This document shows positions 43,653 to 53,240 of a stretch of DNA of 64,000 nt, piece after piece. The position numbers were made by a program, and so were the translations under genes. Numbering within the stretch: the stretch's first letter is position 1; the number at the start of each line of letters is the position of its first letter. Source of the stretch: Sphingomonas pseudosanguinis (GTDB taxonomy: Bacteria; Pseudomonadota; Alphaproteobacteria; Sphingomonadales; Sphingomonadaceae); NCBI RefSeq assembly GCF_014196255.1, contig NZ_JACIDH010000017.1:1-64000 (forward strand), read 5' to 3'. The notes below the pieces were generated by a model. It was not told where the DNA came from, made no database searches, and was given only the letters and a program-made list of their open reading frames with translations.

Positions 43653-44564
43653 TTACCCCTCGTGGCTGCGCCCAAAATCCTCGCGGGCATCGTCCTGGCC
43701 CTGGTCGATGATCGAGCGGCGAATGGTGCGGGTGCGGCTGAACAGGTCGAACAGCTCGTCGCCCTTGCCCCAGCGGATCGCGCGTTGCAGCTGGCTCAAA
43801 TCCTCGGAAAAGCGCTGGAGCATCTCCAGCACCGCCTCGCGATTGGTCAGGAACACGTCGCGCCACATGGTCGGGTCCGACGCTGCGATGCGGGTGAAGT
43901 CGCGAAAGCCACCGGCCGAATATTTGATGACCTCGGACTGGGTCACTTCCTCCAGATCGCTGGCGGTGCCGACGATCGTATAGGCGATCAGGTGCGGCAG
44001 ATGGCTGGTGACGGCGAGCACCCGGTCGTGATGGTCGGGGGCCATCAGCTCGACATCCGCGCCCAGCCGCCGCCAGAACTCCGCGACCCGCTCGACGCTG
44101 AGTTCGTCCGCGCCCTCAGGCGGGGTGACGATGCACCAGCGCTTCTGGAACAGCGTGGCGAAGCCCGCCTCCGGCCCGCTGCGCTCGGTGCCTGCGACCG
44201 GGTGGGCGGGGATGATCGTCGCGCCGGGCAGCGCCTCGGTCAGCGCGGCCAGGACCGAGCCCTTGCAGCTGCCCACGTCGGACACGATCGCATCCTCGGG
44301 CAGATCGTCGGCGAACTCGGCCGCCACCGTGCCCATCGCGCCGACCGGCACGCACAGGATGACCAGATCGGCGTCGATCACACTCGCACCCGCCGTGTCG
44401 GCGACGTCATCGGCCAGATCGAGCGCGCGCACCGTCTCGCGCACCTGCGGGTCGGCGTCATAGGCGGTGATCCGCGCGGTCGGCATCGCCTTGCGCGTCG
44501 CCCGCGCGACCGAGGAGCCGATCAGCCCCAGCCCGATGATGGTGATCCGCGCGAAGGGCAGCAT
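43653..44564 (-). CDS. tyrA: Prephenate/arogenate dehydrogenase
   Basis: 303 residues. The NAD(P)-binding motif ITIIGLGLIGSSVARA is at the N-terminus; the catalytic region includes VSDVGSCKGSV, IIPAHPVAGTERSGPEAGFATLF and VTSHLPHLIAYTIVG. It oxidises prephenate or arogenate in tyrosine synthesis. The ATG overlaps the hisC stop, a coupling common in alphaproteobacteria where the aminotransferase may also act on aromatic keto acids. No chorismate-mutase or ACT domain is attached. Confidence 0.93.
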   Translation of the reverse strand: MLPFARITIIGLGLIGSSVARATRKAMPTARITAYDADPQVRETVRALDLADDVADTAGASVIDADLVILCVPVGAMGTVAAEFADDLPEDAIVSDVGSCKGSVLAALTEALPGATIIPAHPVAGTERSGPEAGFATLFQKRWCIVTPPEGADELSVERVAEFWRRLGADVELMAPDHHDRVLAVTSHLPHLIAYTIVGTASDLEEVTQSEVIKYSAGGFRDFTRIAASDPTMWRDVFLTNREAVLEMLQRFSEDLSQLQRAIRWGKGDELFDLFSRTRTIRRSIIDQGQDDAREDFGRSHEG

Positions 44565-45694
44565 CAGGCCCCCTTCGCCTCCGACTCGACCATCTGGCGC
44601 AGCGCGGCGACGACGCCCTTCACCTCGTCCTCGGTACCGATGGTGATGCGTAAGGCGTGGCCCAGCCCCTGGCTGGGCAGCCAGCGGACGATGTACCCGG
44701 CGTCCATCAGCCCGTGATAGGCGCGCTCGGCGGTCAGCCGACCCTCGAACAGCACCAGCGAGAAGTTGGCCTTGGACGGCACGCAGCGCAGGCCCGCATT
44801 GCCGAGGCTTGCGATCTGCGCCTCGAACCAGCCGAGCCACTTGGCGTTGTGCGCGCGCGATGCCTCGACGAAAGCGCGGTCGCGGATCGCCTCGATCGCG
44901 GCGTTCTGGCCGGCGATGGTCACGTTGAACGGCGCGCGGATGCGGTGCAGCGCGTCGATGATGGGGGCGGCGGCATAGCCCCAGCCGATCCGTTCGGCGG
45001 CCAGGCCGTGAATCTTGGAGAAGGTGCGCGACACCAGCACGTTGGTCGCGGACTCGGCGAGCGCCAGCCCGCCATCATCCTCGCCCACGTCCAGATATTC
45101 GGCATAGGCCTGGTCGAGGACCAGCAGGACATGGCGCGGCAACCCGGCGTGCAGCCGTGCGATCTCACCCGCACCCGCATAGGTGCCGGTCGGATTGTTG
45201 GGGTTGGCGACGAAGACGACCCTGGTCTTGTCCGTCACGGCGGCCAGGATCGCGTCGACATCGGTCGCGTAATCATGATCGGCGACCACCACCGGCTCCG
45301 CGCCGACACGGCGGGTGGCGATCTCATAGACCGCAAAGCCGTAGCGGACATGGATGATTTCGTCCCCCGGTCCCGCGAAGGCGCCCGCCGCCAGATGCAG
45401 GATCTCGTCCGAACCGGTGCCATAGATGATCCGCGCCGGGTCCAGCCTATGGACCGCGCCGATCGCCTGGCGCAATTCGGTCGCCCCCGCATCGGGATAG
45501 CGTTCCAGCTTCGCGGCGGCGGCGGCGAAGGCGGCGCGCGCCTTTTCGCTGGTGCCCAGCGGATTCTCGTTGGACGAGAGTTTGGCGACCTTGCGCCCGT
45601 CATCGGTCGTCGCGCGGCCGGGGACATAAGGCGCGATGGCCTTGACCCAGGAGATCGGTTCGGGGGCGGTAAGCTCGGTCATGGCACCCGCCAT
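44564..45694 (-). CDS. hisC: Histidinol-phosphate aminotransferase
   Basis: 376 residues, class I/II PLP aminotransferase. Signatures are KLSSNENPLGTSEKARAA, GTGSDEILHLAAGAF, VFVANPNNPTGTY, LDQAYAEYL and the PLP lysine in SRTFSKIHGLAAERIGWG. It acts in histidine synthesis. Its coupling to tyrA suggests it may also transaminate phenylpyruvate or prephenate, which is an inference from context. Start MAGAMTEL was chosen over MTEL for its GGCGAGG motif. It is divergent from metX with about 50 bp between starts. Confidence 0.93.
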   Translation of the reverse strand: MAGAMTELTAPEPISWVKAIAPYVPGRATTDDGRKVAKLSSNENPLGTSEKARAAFAAAAAKLERYPDAGATELRQAIGAVHRLDPARIIYGTGSDEILHLAAGAFAGPGDEIIHVRYGFAVYEIATRRVGAEPVVVADHDYATDVDAILAAVTDKTRVVFVANPNNPTGTYAGAGEIARLHAGLPRHVLLVLDQAYAEYLDVGEDDGGLALAESATNVLVSRTFSKIHGLAAERIGWGYAAAPIIDALHRIRAPFNVTIAGQNAAIEAIRDRAFVEASRAHNAKWLGWFEAQIASLGNAGLRCVPSKANFSLVLFEGRLTAERAYHGLMDAGYIVRWLPSQGLGHALRITIGTEDEVKGVVAALRQMVESEAKGA

Positions 45695-45746
45695 AGCGGC
45701 CTCGCCCTTGCGTTGCCAAGCATCGCGGCCTAGCGGATAGGGTTCC

Positions 45747-46907
45747 ATGGCCGCTTCCGTTTCCGCTTTCTCTCCCGGCGACGACCAGCGTTTCGGTCTG
45801 TCGCGCCATATCGTCCTGCCCGGCCCCCTCCGGCTCGATGGCGGTGCGCTGCTGTCGCCGGTCGAGATCGGCTATGAGACCTATGGCACGCTGAACGCCG
45901 ATGGCTCCAATGCCATCCTGATCTGCCATGCGCTGACCGGCGACCAGCATGTCGCCTCGCCCCATCCGCGCACCGGCAAGCCCGGCTGGTGGACGCGTCT
46001 GGTGGGGGAGGGCAAGCCGATCGATCCGACGCGACATTTCATCATCTGCTCGAACGTCATCGGCAGCTGCATGGGATCGTCCGGCCCGGCGACCATCGAC
46101 CCCTCGACCGCCGAGCCCTGGGGCATGCGCTTCCCGGTCATCACCATCCGTGACATGGTGCGCGCGCAAGCCATGCTGCTCGACCATCTGGGCGTCGGCC
46201 AGTTGAAGGCCGTGGTCGGCGGATCGATGGGGGGCATGCAGGCGCTGAGCTGGGCCGCGACCTTCCCCGAGCGGGTGCGCGCCTGCGTCATGGTCGCCTC
46301 GACCGCGCGGCATTCGGCGCAGAATATCGCGTTCCATGAGGTCGGGCGTCAGGCGATCATGGCCGACCCCAAATGGCGCGGCGGGGCCTATTATGAGTCG
46401 AACGATCCCCCCGCCGCCGGCCTCGCGGTCGCGCGGATGGCGGCGCACATCACCTATCTGTCGGAGGCTGGGCTGACCGAGAAGTTCGGGCGGCGGCTCC
46501 AGGCGCGGCCCGACCGGCCGGACGGCGCCAAGAGCTTCGGCTTCGACGCCGATTTTCAGGTCGAGAGCTATTTGCGGCATCAGGGATTGAGCTTCGTCGA
46601 CCGGTTCGACGCTAATAGCTACCTCTACATCACCCGCGCGCTCGATTATTTCGACCTCGCCGAGGAACATGGCGGGCTGCTCGCCAATGCGTTCCGGGGG
46701 ACGAAGACCCGCTTCTGCCTCGTCAGCTTCGACACCGACTGGCTCTACCCGACCTCCGAGTCGCGCGCCGTGGTGCAGGCGCTCAACGCGGCGGGCGCGG
46801 CGGCGAGTTTCGTCGAGCTGTCCAGCCCGTACGGCCATGACGCCTTCCTGCTCGAGGCGCCCGAGATGAACCGGGTGATCGACGGCTTCCTGCGGGCCGA
46901 GCCATGA
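45747..46907 (+). CDS. metX: Homoserine O-acyltransferase MetX
   Basis: 386 residues, alpha/beta-hydrolase fold. The nucleophile lies in [15 protein letters not shown]; the other triad members are likely the Asp in SFDTDWLYP and the His in YGHDAFL. It acylates homoserine, the first committed step of methionine synthesis. Classical annotation is acetyltransferase; some MetX proteins, especially those paired with MetW, use succinyl-CoA, and the sequence alone does not decide. It overlaps metW by 4 bp. Confidence 0.95.
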   Translation: MAASVSAFSPGDDQRFGLSRHIVLPGPLRLDGGALLSPVEIGYETYGTLNADGSNAILICHALTGDQHVASPHPRTGKPGWWTRLVGEGKPIDPTRHFIICSNVIGSCMGSSGPATIDPSTAEPWGMRFPVITIRDMVRAQAMLLDHLGVGQLKAVVGGSMGGMQALSWAATFPERVRACVMVASTARHSAQNIAFHEVGRQAIMADPKWRGGAYYESNDPPAAGLAVARMAAHITYLSEAGLTEKFGRRLQARPDRPDGAKSFGFDADFQVESYLRHQGLSFVDRFDANSYLYITRALDYFDLAEEHGGLLANAFRGTKTRFCLVSFDTDWLYPTSESRAVVQALNAAGAAASFVELSSPYGHDAFLLEAPEMNRVIDGFLRAEP

Positions 46908-47497
46908 GCGAGCCGCTGCGCCCCGACCTCGCGATCATCGCGCGCCACGTCGCGCGCGGTGCCCGCGTGCTGGATGTCGGATGCGGCGACGGGCAGCTGA
47001 TGGCGGCCTTGCGCGACGACGCGGGAGTGGATGCGCGCGGGTTGGAGATCGATCCGGCCAATGTCGCCTCGGCGGTGGCGCGTGGGCTGGCGGTGGTGCA
47101 GGGCGATGCCGATGTCGATCTGGCGGGCTATCCCGACAAGGGGTTCGACTATGCGATCCTCAGCCAGACGTTGCAGACCGCGCGCGCGCCCGACCAGGTG
47201 CTCGACCATCTGCTGCGCATCGGCGGGCGCGCTTTCGTCTCCTTCCCCAATTTCGCGCATTGGCGGGTGCGGCTGTCGCTGCTGTGGGGCGGGCGGATGC
47301 CGGTGACGACGCTGTTGCCCGAACAATGGTATGACACGCCCAATATCCACCATGTGACGATCGACGATTTTCGCGCCTTCGTCCGCGAACGACGGATCAC
47401 TGTCGAGGGAAGTTGGTTCCTGTCGCGTGGCCGCCCGACCAGCGCGGCGGCGGCGAATTTCCGGGCCGAACATGCCGTATTCCTGTTGCGTCGCTAA
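46904..47497 (+). CDS. metW: Methionine biosynthesis protein MetW
   Basis: 197 residues. A methyltransferase-like fold is evident: [18 protein letters not shown] (motif I), [18 protein letters not shown], and [27 protein letters not shown]. The ending [25 protein letters not shown] matches MetW. In studied species MetW forms a complex with MetX and is required for its activity. Tight coupling with metX here agrees with that role. Confidence 0.94.
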   Translation: MSEPLRPDLAIIARHVARGARVLDVGCGDGQLMAALRDDAGVDARGLEIDPANVASAVARGLAVVQGDADVDLAGYPDKGFDYAILSQTLQTARAPDQVLDHLLRIGGRAFVSFPNFAHWRVRLSLLWGGRMPVTTLLPEQWYDTPNIHHVTIDDFRAFVRERRITVEGSWFLSRGRPTSAAAANFRAEHAVFLLRR

Positions 47498-47512
47498 AAT
47501 CACGACAGTTCA

Positions 47513-47538
47513 GGAACTTTATCTGGATCAAGACTGTT
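47513..47538 (+). promoter_or_regulatory. EcfG-like general-stress promoter
   Basis: GGAAC and TGTT are separated by exactly 17 bp, close to the alphaproteobacterial EcfG consensus GGAAC-N16/17-CGTT. It lies 26 bp upstream of the response-regulator start. One base of the second box differs from consensus. Confidence 0.5.
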
Positions 47539-47564
47539 GATGCGCAAAGTGACAGGAATCTGAC

Positions 47565-47957
47565 ATGAGCAAAACCGCCTTGATCGTGGAGGACGAAATT
47601 TTCGTCGCTCTCGATCTAGAGCGCATCCTGACCGACGCGGGCTATCAGGTGGCGGGGATCGCGGCGGACAGCCGCACCGCCTTCGAGGTCGCGCCCGGAT
47701 GCGCCTTTGCCTTTGTCGACGTCAATCTGCGCGACGGCGCCACCGGGCCCGAGATCGCGCGCCGGATCGCGCAGGAGCATGGCGTCAAGATCGTCTTCGT
47801 CACCGCCAATCCCGCGCAGATCGCGACCGACATCCAGGCGCTGGGCTATATCCGCAAGCCGTTCAGCGAACAGTCGATCCTGGCGGCGGCGGCGCTGGCG
47901 ACGGGGAATGGCGCGGTGCAGACCAGCGACGTCATCCCGCTGGGCGCCCACGCCTGA
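47565..47957 (+). CDS. Single-domain response regulator
   Basis: 130 residues, one receiver domain and no output domain. The phosphoacceptor is Asp52 (FAFVDVN), with the acidic pocket Glu9/Asp10, Thr80 (FVTANP) and Lys98 (IRKPFSE). It probably relays phosphate or controls a kinase by protein contact. A GACAGGA motif precedes the ATG. The convergent HWE kinase gene next door is its probable partner. It does not carry the FATGUY motif of SdrG-type regulators. Confidence 0.9.
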   Translation: MSKTALIVEDEIFVALDLERILTDAGYQVAGIAADSRTAFEVAPGCAFAFVDVNLRDGATGPEIARRIAQEHGVKIVFVTANPAQIATDIQALGYIRKPFSEQSILAAAALATGNGAVQTSDVIPLGAHA

Positions 47958-47992
47958 ACGGGCACGCCTGATCCGTAAAGCCGGTCGCCGCA

Positions 47993-49591
47993 TCAGCGGC
48001 CGATCCCGATCCCGGCCTGCCGGCTGAACGACGCCAGCGGCACATCGATCATCACCCTCAGCCCCTCGGGCCGCCATTCGCGCGCGACCTGACCACCCAG
48101 CTGACGCACCGCCGACAGTTCGACCAGCTGCGAACCGAACCCCGCATGGGCCGGTGGCGTCGTGACGGAGGGGCCGCCATGCTCGCACCAATAGAGCCGG
48201 ACCATATCCTCATGCCGTTCGACGCGTAGATCGACCGCGCCGGTCATCACCGATAGCGCGCCATATTTGGCGGCATTGGTCGCCAGTTCGTGGAACAGCA
48301 GCGCCAGCGGCGTCGCCGATCGATCGTCGACGCGCACATCGTCGCCCGACAGATGGACGCGCGGCGCTTCGTCCTGGCGATAGGCGTCGAAGAGATCGCC
48401 GAGCAGCCCGTGCAGGCTGTCCTGCGGTGCCTTGGGGCGGGATTGCGGGCTGTGCGGACGGACGAAATCGTGCGCGCGGCCCAGCGCCATGATCCGGTCG
48501 CGCAGGTCGCTGGCGATACCGGCAAAGGCGGGATTGTTGCGCGCGGCGAAAGCGATCAGGCCGGAGATCACCGCGAAGATGTTCTTGATCCGGTGGCTCA
48601 GCTCCTGGCTGACGATCTCGCGCTCTTCCAGCGCCAGCTTCTGCTCGTGGATGTCGGTGCAGGTGCCGAACCAGCGGGTGATCCGCCCCTCGTCGTCGCG
48701 GATCGGCAGCGCACGGCCCAGGACCCAGCGATACAGGCCGTCACGATGCCGCAGCCGGTACTCGATCTGATAGGGGTCGCCAGTGGACAGGCTGTGCCGC
48801 CAGGATGCCCAGGCGCGTGTCTGATCGTCGGGGTGGAACATGCCGTTCCACGCCTCGCCATCGGTCGACCCCTCGGGCATGCCGGTGAACTCGTACCAGC
48901 GCGCATTGTAATAATCGTGGAAGCCATCGGGCAGCGTCGACCACACCATTTGCGGCATGGTGTCGGCCAGCGTGCGGAAACGCTGTTCGCTGTCGGCGAT
49001 GCGGGCGTCGGACGCCGCGACGGTCTGGCGATGCTCCAGCCGGGCGCGGCGATCCTGCAGCCGGCCCATGACCGCCGTCGCCAGCACGGCCAGCCCGCGC
49101 CGTTGGAAATGGGTCAGCCCCTCGGGGCGCGGCGTGCCCGAAATGACGCAGATCGCGCCAAGCGGCACACCCTCGCGCGAAAGCAGCCGGGCGCCGGCAT
49201 AGAAGCGGATATGCGGCGGTCCGACGACCAGCGACATTTGGGCAAAGCGCGGGTCGTCGCGCGCATCGGGCACGACCATGACCGCCTCGTCGCCCAGCAT
49301 GGCATGCGCGCAGAAGGAGGTGTCGCGATGCGTTTCCGGCTGATCGAAGCCGACCGCCGCCAGGAAACGCTGCCGGGCTTCCTCGACCAGACTGACCAGC
49401 GCGACCTCGGTCTGGCAGAGTTCGGCCGCGAAGCCCGCCAGATCGTCCAGCCCGCCGGCCTGATGATAGCCGGCCAGGTCATAGGACTGGATGACGTCGG
49501 CACGCTCCGCCTCGGACACCGCCAAGGGGCAAGGACGAGTCCCATCTGCCTGGCCGGTCGCCATCCTGTCCTGCGCCTCCGTGATCAGCAT
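47993..49591 (-). CDS. GAF-PAS HWE-family sensor histidine kinase
   Basis: 532 residues without membrane segments. A GAF domain (about 25-175) and a PAS domain with PAC segment (about 203-320; FHDYYNARWYEFTGMPEG, YRWVLGRALPIRDDEG) precede the HWE-type dimerisation box SQELSHRIKNIFAVISGLIAF with His333. The ATPase part has LLFHELATNAAKYGAL and a final GFGSQLV. It is a soluble sensor; GAF and PAS could bind a small ligand, flavin or chromophore. HWE/HisKA2 kinases often feed the general stress response in alphaproteobacteria. Confidence 0.92.
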   Translation of the reverse strand: MLITEAQDRMATGQADGTRPCPLAVSEAERADVIQSYDLAGYHQAGGLDDLAGFAAELCQTEVALVSLVEEARQRFLAAVGFDQPETHRDTSFCAHAMLGDEAVMVVPDARDDPRFAQMSLVVGPPHIRFYAGARLLSREGVPLGAICVISGTPRPEGLTHFQRRGLAVLATAVMGRLQDRRARLEHRQTVAASDARIADSEQRFRTLADTMPQMVWSTLPDGFHDYYNARWYEFTGMPEGSTDGEAWNGMFHPDDQTRAWASWRHSLSTGDPYQIEYRLRHRDGLYRWVLGRALPIRDDEGRITRWFGTCTDIHEQKLALEEREIVSQELSHRIKNIFAVISGLIAFAARNNPAFAGIASDLRDRIMALGRAHDFVRPHSPQSRPKAPQDSLHGLLGDLFDAYRQDEAPRVHLSGDDVRVDDRSATPLALLFHELATNAAKYGALSVMTGAVDLRVERHEDMVRLYWCEHGGPSVTTPPAHAGFGSQLVELSAVRQLGGQVAREWRPEGLRVMIDVPLASFSRQAGIGIGR

Positions 49592-49621
49592 CCGCGTATC
49601 GTGGCCGTTATCCGCGTCCGA

Positions 49622-50221
49622 TCAGAACGGCACGTCGTCGTCCAGATCGTCGGCGAACCCGCCGCCCTGTCCGAACCCGCCACGGTTGCCGCCGTTCCCG
49701 GCGCCACCGCTCTGGCCACCCGCGGCGCCACGATTGCCGCCGCCATAGCCGCCACCCGACGAACCGCCGCCATAACCGCTCGACCCGCCACCGAAGTCGC
49801 CGCCGCCGAAATCATCGCCGCCGCCAAAGTCGCCACCGCCGCGCGAACCGCCGCCGCCTTGGCCGCCGCCGGGGCCGTCGAGCATGGTCAGCACCGAGTT
49901 GAAGCCCTGCAGCGTCACCTCGGTCGAATAGCGGTCGTTACCCTGCTGGTCCTGCCACTTGCGGGTGGTCAGCGCGCCTTCGATGTATACCTTGGAGCCC
50001 TTGCGCAGGAAACGCTCGGCGACATTGGCCAGGCCTTCGTTGAAGATCTTGACCGTGTGCCACTCGGTCTTTTCCTTGCGCTCGCCGCTGTTGCGGTCCT
50101 TCCACGATTCGGAGGTCGCGATGCGCAGCTCGACGACCTTGCCGCCATTCTGGAAGGAGCGGCTCTCGGGATCGCGTCCCAGATTGCCGACGAGGATCAC
50201 CTTGTTGACGCTGCCCGCCAT
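49622..50221 (-). CDS. ssb: Single-stranded DNA-binding protein
   Basis: 199 residues. The OB-fold (about 1-115) starts [21 protein letters not shown] and contains [30 protein letters not shown] long Gly- and Asp-rich linker (about 120-190) leads to the conserved acidic tip DDDVPF that binds replication and repair partners. It protects single-stranded DNA. The location is unusual: it sits 19 bp downstream of feoB and 30 bp upstream of the kinase gene, all on the same strand. Confidence 0.97.
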   Translation of the reverse strand: MAGSVNKVILVGNLGRDPESRSFQNGGKVVELRIATSESWKDRNSGERKEKTEWHTVKIFNEGLANVAERFLRKGSKVYIEGALTTRKWQDQQGNDRYSTEVTLQGFNSVLTMLDGPGGGQGGGGSRGGGDFGGGDDFGGGDFGGGSSGYGGGSSGGGYGGGNRGAAGGQSGGAGNGGNRGGFGQGGGFADDLDDDVPF

Positions 50222-50240
50222 ATATCAGTCCCGTTTGATG

Positions 50241-52100
50241 TCAGAGGCCAGCGAAAACCGCCAACCAGTACGTGATCCCTGCCATGACATAGGCGGTCAC
50301 GAAAAGGTACCCCACCATGAAGGCCGGCCATTTCCAGCCGTTCGTCTCCCTGCGCGTCACCGCGATCGTCGAGATGCATTGCGGCGCGAAGACGAACCAC
50401 ATCAGAAAGGCCAGCGCGGTGGGCAGCGACCAGTTGCGCTTCAGATTGTCGGTGATCGCCTTCTGCCCGCCCTGGTCCTCGGTATCGTCGATGGCATAGA
50501 CGGTGCCGATCGCCGCCACCGCCACCTCACGCGCGGCCATCGCCGGGACCAGCGCCAGCGCGATGTCGCGGTTGAAGCCGATCGGGCGCACCGCCACCTC
50601 GATGCCGTTCGCGATGCGGCCCGCGACCGAATAGTCGACCGGCGAGATGCCCGACCCTTCCGGCGGCTTGGGGAAGGACAGCAGCGCCCACAGGATGACG
50701 GTGGTCAGCGCGATGGTGGTGCCGGCGCGCTTCAGGAAGATCAGCGCACGGCTCCACAGCCCGATCAGCACGTCGCGCATATGCGGCCACTGGTATTTGG
50801 GCATCTCCATCATGAAGCCCGACGATGCACCCTTGGTGACCGTCCGGCGGAGCAGCAGCGCGGCGACGAACGCGCCGACGATGCCCATCAGATAGAGGCC
50901 GAGCAGCACCAGTCCCTGCAAGCCGACAAAGGGCAGCACCTGGCGATCGGGAATGAAGGCGCCGATGATGATGGTATAGACGGGCAGCCGTGCCGAGCAG
51001 GTCATCAGCGGCGCGATCAGGATGGTGGTCAGCCGGTCCTTCTCGTCATCGATCGTGCGCGTCGCCATGATGCCGGGCACCGCGCAGGCGAAGGAGGAGA
51101 GCAGCGGGATGAAGGCACGCCCCGACAGCCCGACCTGCGCCATCAGCCGGTCCATCAGGAAGGCGGCACGGACCATATAGCCGGTCGCCTCCAGCACCAG
51201 GATGAACAGGAACAGGATCAGGATCTGCGGCAGGAAGACGATGACCGCGCCGACACCGGCGATCAGGCCGTCGGTGATGAGGCTCCGAACCCAGCCCTCG
51301 GGCAGCAGCGCGCCGACCTGTGCCTCCGCCCACACGAAACCCTGCTCGATCCAGCCGATCGGCGCCTCGGACCAGGCGAAGACCGCCTGGAACATGATGA
51401 AGAGCAGGCCGACCAGCAGGATCGGCCCGGCAATGGGGTGCAGCGCGACCGAGTCGAGCATGTGCGTCCAGCGGCGCGTCGGCGTCTCGGCCACGGTCGC
51501 GGCGGCGGCCAGCTGGCGCGCGCGGCGTTGCAGCGTGACGATGTCGTCGATCCGGTCGGCAGCGGTGACCGGCTGCACGCACCCTTCGGTTACCAGCCGG
51601 TCGATCTCGGCCTTCAGGGTATCCAGCCCCCGGCGGCGCACCGCGACGGTGGGGATCACGGTCACGCCCAGCTCGCGGGCGAGAATGTCGGCGTCGAGCG
51701 TCAGCCCGTCGCGCTCGGCCAGATCGACCATGTTGAGCGCGACGACGACCGGCAGGCCGAGCGCGATAAGTTGCAGCGCGAAACGCAGGTGGTTGTCGAG
51801 GTTGGCGGCGTCGACCACGACGACCAGCGCATCGGGGCGGCGCTCGCCCGCCTGCGACCCCATCACGACGTTGCGCGTGACCTGTTCGTCCAGGCTGCCG
51901 GGATCGAGGCTATAGGCGCCGGGCAGGTCGACCAGCTCGACCGGGCGGCCATCGTCGAGCACGAGTCGGCCCGAATGACGCTCGACCGTGACGCCGGGAT
52001 AATTGCCGACCTTCTGCCGCGCGCCGGTGAGCGCGTTGAACAGGGCGCTTTTGCCGGCATTGGGATTGCCGACGAGCGCGACCAGCGGTGCGGCGTTCAT
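50241..52100 (-). CDS. feoB: Ferrous iron transporter FeoB
   Basis: 619 residues. The N-terminal G domain has GNPNAGKSALFNAL (11-24), the DLPGAYSL switch and NMVD; the membrane part contains two Gate-type regions, e.g. LSSFACAVPGIMATRTI and later FNRDIALALVPAMAAREVAVAAIGTVY. It imports Fe2+ across the inner membrane. feoA lies 16 bp upstream; feoC is absent, which is common outside gammaproteobacteria. A Fur-box-like site precedes feoA. Confidence 0.96.
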   Translation of the reverse strand: MNAAPLVALVGNPNAGKSALFNALTGARQKVGNYPGVTVERHSGRLVLDDGRPVELVDLPGAYSLDPGSLDEQVTRNVVMGSQAGERRPDALVVVVDAANLDNHLRFALQLIALGLPVVVALNMVDLAERDGLTLDADILARELGVTVIPTVAVRRRGLDTLKAEIDRLVTEGCVQPVTAADRIDDIVTLQRRARQLAAAATVAETPTRRWTHMLDSVALHPIAGPILLVGLLFIMFQAVFAWSEAPIGWIEQGFVWAEAQVGALLPEGWVRSLITDGLIAGVGAVIVFLPQILILFLFILVLEATGYMVRAAFLMDRLMAQVGLSGRAFIPLLSSFACAVPGIMATRTIDDEKDRLTTILIAPLMTCSARLPVYTIIIGAFIPDRQVLPFVGLQGLVLLGLYLMGIVGAFVAALLLRRTVTKGASSGFMMEMPKYQWPHMRDVLIGLWSRALIFLKRAGTTIALTTVILWALLSFPKPPEGSGISPVDYSVAGRIANGIEVAVRPIGFNRDIALALVPAMAAREVAVAAIGTVYAIDDTEDQGGQKAITDNLKRNWSLPTALAFLMWFVFAPQCISTIAVTRRETNGWKWPAFMVGYLFVTAYVMAGITYWLAVFAGL

Positions 52101-52116
52101 TATGTCTGGCTGGGCC

Positions 52117-52368
52117 TCAAGCGCCCGTCGCGACGCGGATCGAGGCGGCGACCCGGCGACGCAGCGCCACGGTCATGCGGCCGATCCGGCAGGCGATGGG
52201 ACCGCCACCCAATGTCGCGCGGTGCAGCACCTCGACGCCGACGCCTTCGTCGAAACCCAGTTCGCGCAGACGCCGCGCCTCGGGGATCGCCAGCTGAGCC
52301 CAGTCGATCGCGGCCACGGTCGCCGGTTGCCGGCGGGGAAGGGTTTCGAGACTGCTCAACATCGCCAT
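52117..52368 (-). CDS. feoA: Ferrous iron transport protein FeoA
   Basis: 83 residues. SH3-like FeoA pattern: SLETLPRRQPATVAAIDW, then ARRLRELGFDEGVGVEVLHRAT and a final GRMTVALRRRVAASIRV. It is a small cytosolic partner of FeoB. It is first in the feoA-feoB run. An AT-rich operator-like site lies about 25 bp upstream of its ATG. Confidence 0.92.
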   Translation of the reverse strand: MAMLSSLETLPRRQPATVAAIDWAQLAIPEARRLRELGFDEGVGVEVLHRATLGGGPIACRIGRMTVALRRRVAASIRVATGA

Positions 52369-52390
52369 GCGGGGTACATAACCCCCGTGC

Positions 52391-52407
52391 GACTGATTAT
52401 CAATTAC
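52391..52407 (-). promoter_or_regulatory. Fur-box-like operator upstream of feoA
   Basis: On the minus strand the site reads AATTGATAATCAGT, with a TGATAATCA core as in Fur-family boxes. Its position about 25 bp before feoA fits iron-dependent repression. A perfect 19-bp box is not present. Confidence 0.5.
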
Positions 52408-52450
52408 CCGTTGATGAAATGGGTGTCGGGTTTGGGGGTGGGTTCTGGGC

Positions 52451-52540
52451 GTGCACTTCGACTTCGCTCAGTGCGAACGGAGTGGGGTATCCAGATCCAA
52501 ACTCCAACGTCCGTTCAGCCTGAGCGAAGTCGAAGGCCAA
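52451..52540. repeat. Inverted pair of CTTCGACTTCGCTCAGG-family units (two subtypes)
   Basis: The left unit is the CTTCGACTTCGCTCAGTGCG subtype; the right one is the reverse complement of the CTTCGACTTCGCTCAGGCTG subtype. The arms therefore match imperfectly, unlike the perfect pair at 7.5 kb. The pair lies downstream of the COQ9-family gene. Confidence 0.85.
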
Positions 52541-52565
52541 GGGAATCCCTACCCCCGCATCCCCC

Positions 52566-53240
52566 TCAAACCGCCGGATACCGCAACCGCCCGATAAACC
52601 GCGACAGGCTGGGCATATTCTCGCCGCGCTTGACCATGCCGGCCTTCCACTTCTCGAACCGCATGATCCCCTCGATCCGGCGGGCGAGGAAGGCACGCGT
52701 ATCCGCATGGCCTTCGCTGTCGTCGTTCAGGAAGGCGGCGATCGTCGCGGCATAGACGGCGAACAGCGTCGCGCGCTTGGTGTAATGATTATAGTCGGTG
52801 GCGGTGTCGCCCGCCTGCGCCCAGATCGCATCGACCGTCCGCCAGCCGAGTCGCGCGCCCGTAGCGGCGTTCTGCGGCATCGCCAGGATGGTCAGCGCGC
52901 GGCGTAGCGCCTCGCGATTCGGGGCGGCGGCGTCCAGCCGTGCCTCGACCAGCGCGGTGATGCGCTGGCGGATCTTCATCGCGGCGGCCTGTTCGACCGG
53001 CACCGCCGCGACCATCGCCCGGTCGATATGCGCGAACCAGGCGTCGATTATCGCGACCGGCCCGTCCTTGAAGGCGAGGCGGGCGATGTCGCGGTCGACG
53101 CCCGCCGCATCCGCCGCCATGTCGCGCGCATCGTCGCCCCAGCCGTCGAAGGCGGCGTTGGACGCGATTCCGTCCGCCAGCAGCGCGCGCACCTCGTCGA
53201 GAGTCAGGTCCTGAACATCGGTCATGGCAGCCTCGGTCAT
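52566..53240 (-). CDS. COQ9-family ubiquinone biosynthesis factor
   Basis: 224 residues. The COQ9 core is visible: IDAWFAHIDRAM, LAMPQNAATGARLGWRTVDAIWAQAGDTATDYNHYTKRATLFAVYAAT, and MRFEKWKAGM near the end. COQ9 binds lipids and presents ubiquinone intermediates to the hydroxylase COQ7 in eukaryotes; alphaproteobacterial forms are presumed similar. Its start overlaps the stop of the upstream EamA transporter gene by 4 bp. Confidence 0.92.
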   Translation of the reverse strand: MTEAAMTDVQDLTLDEVRALLADGIASNAAFDGWGDDARDMAADAAGVDRDIARLAFKDGPVAIIDAWFAHIDRAMVAAVPVEQAAAMKIRQRITALVEARLDAAAPNREALRRALTILAMPQNAATGARLGWRTVDAIWAQAGDTATDYNHYTKRATLFAVYAATIAAFLNDDSEGHADTRAFLARRIEGIMRFEKWKAGMVKRGENMPSLSRFIGRLRYPAV

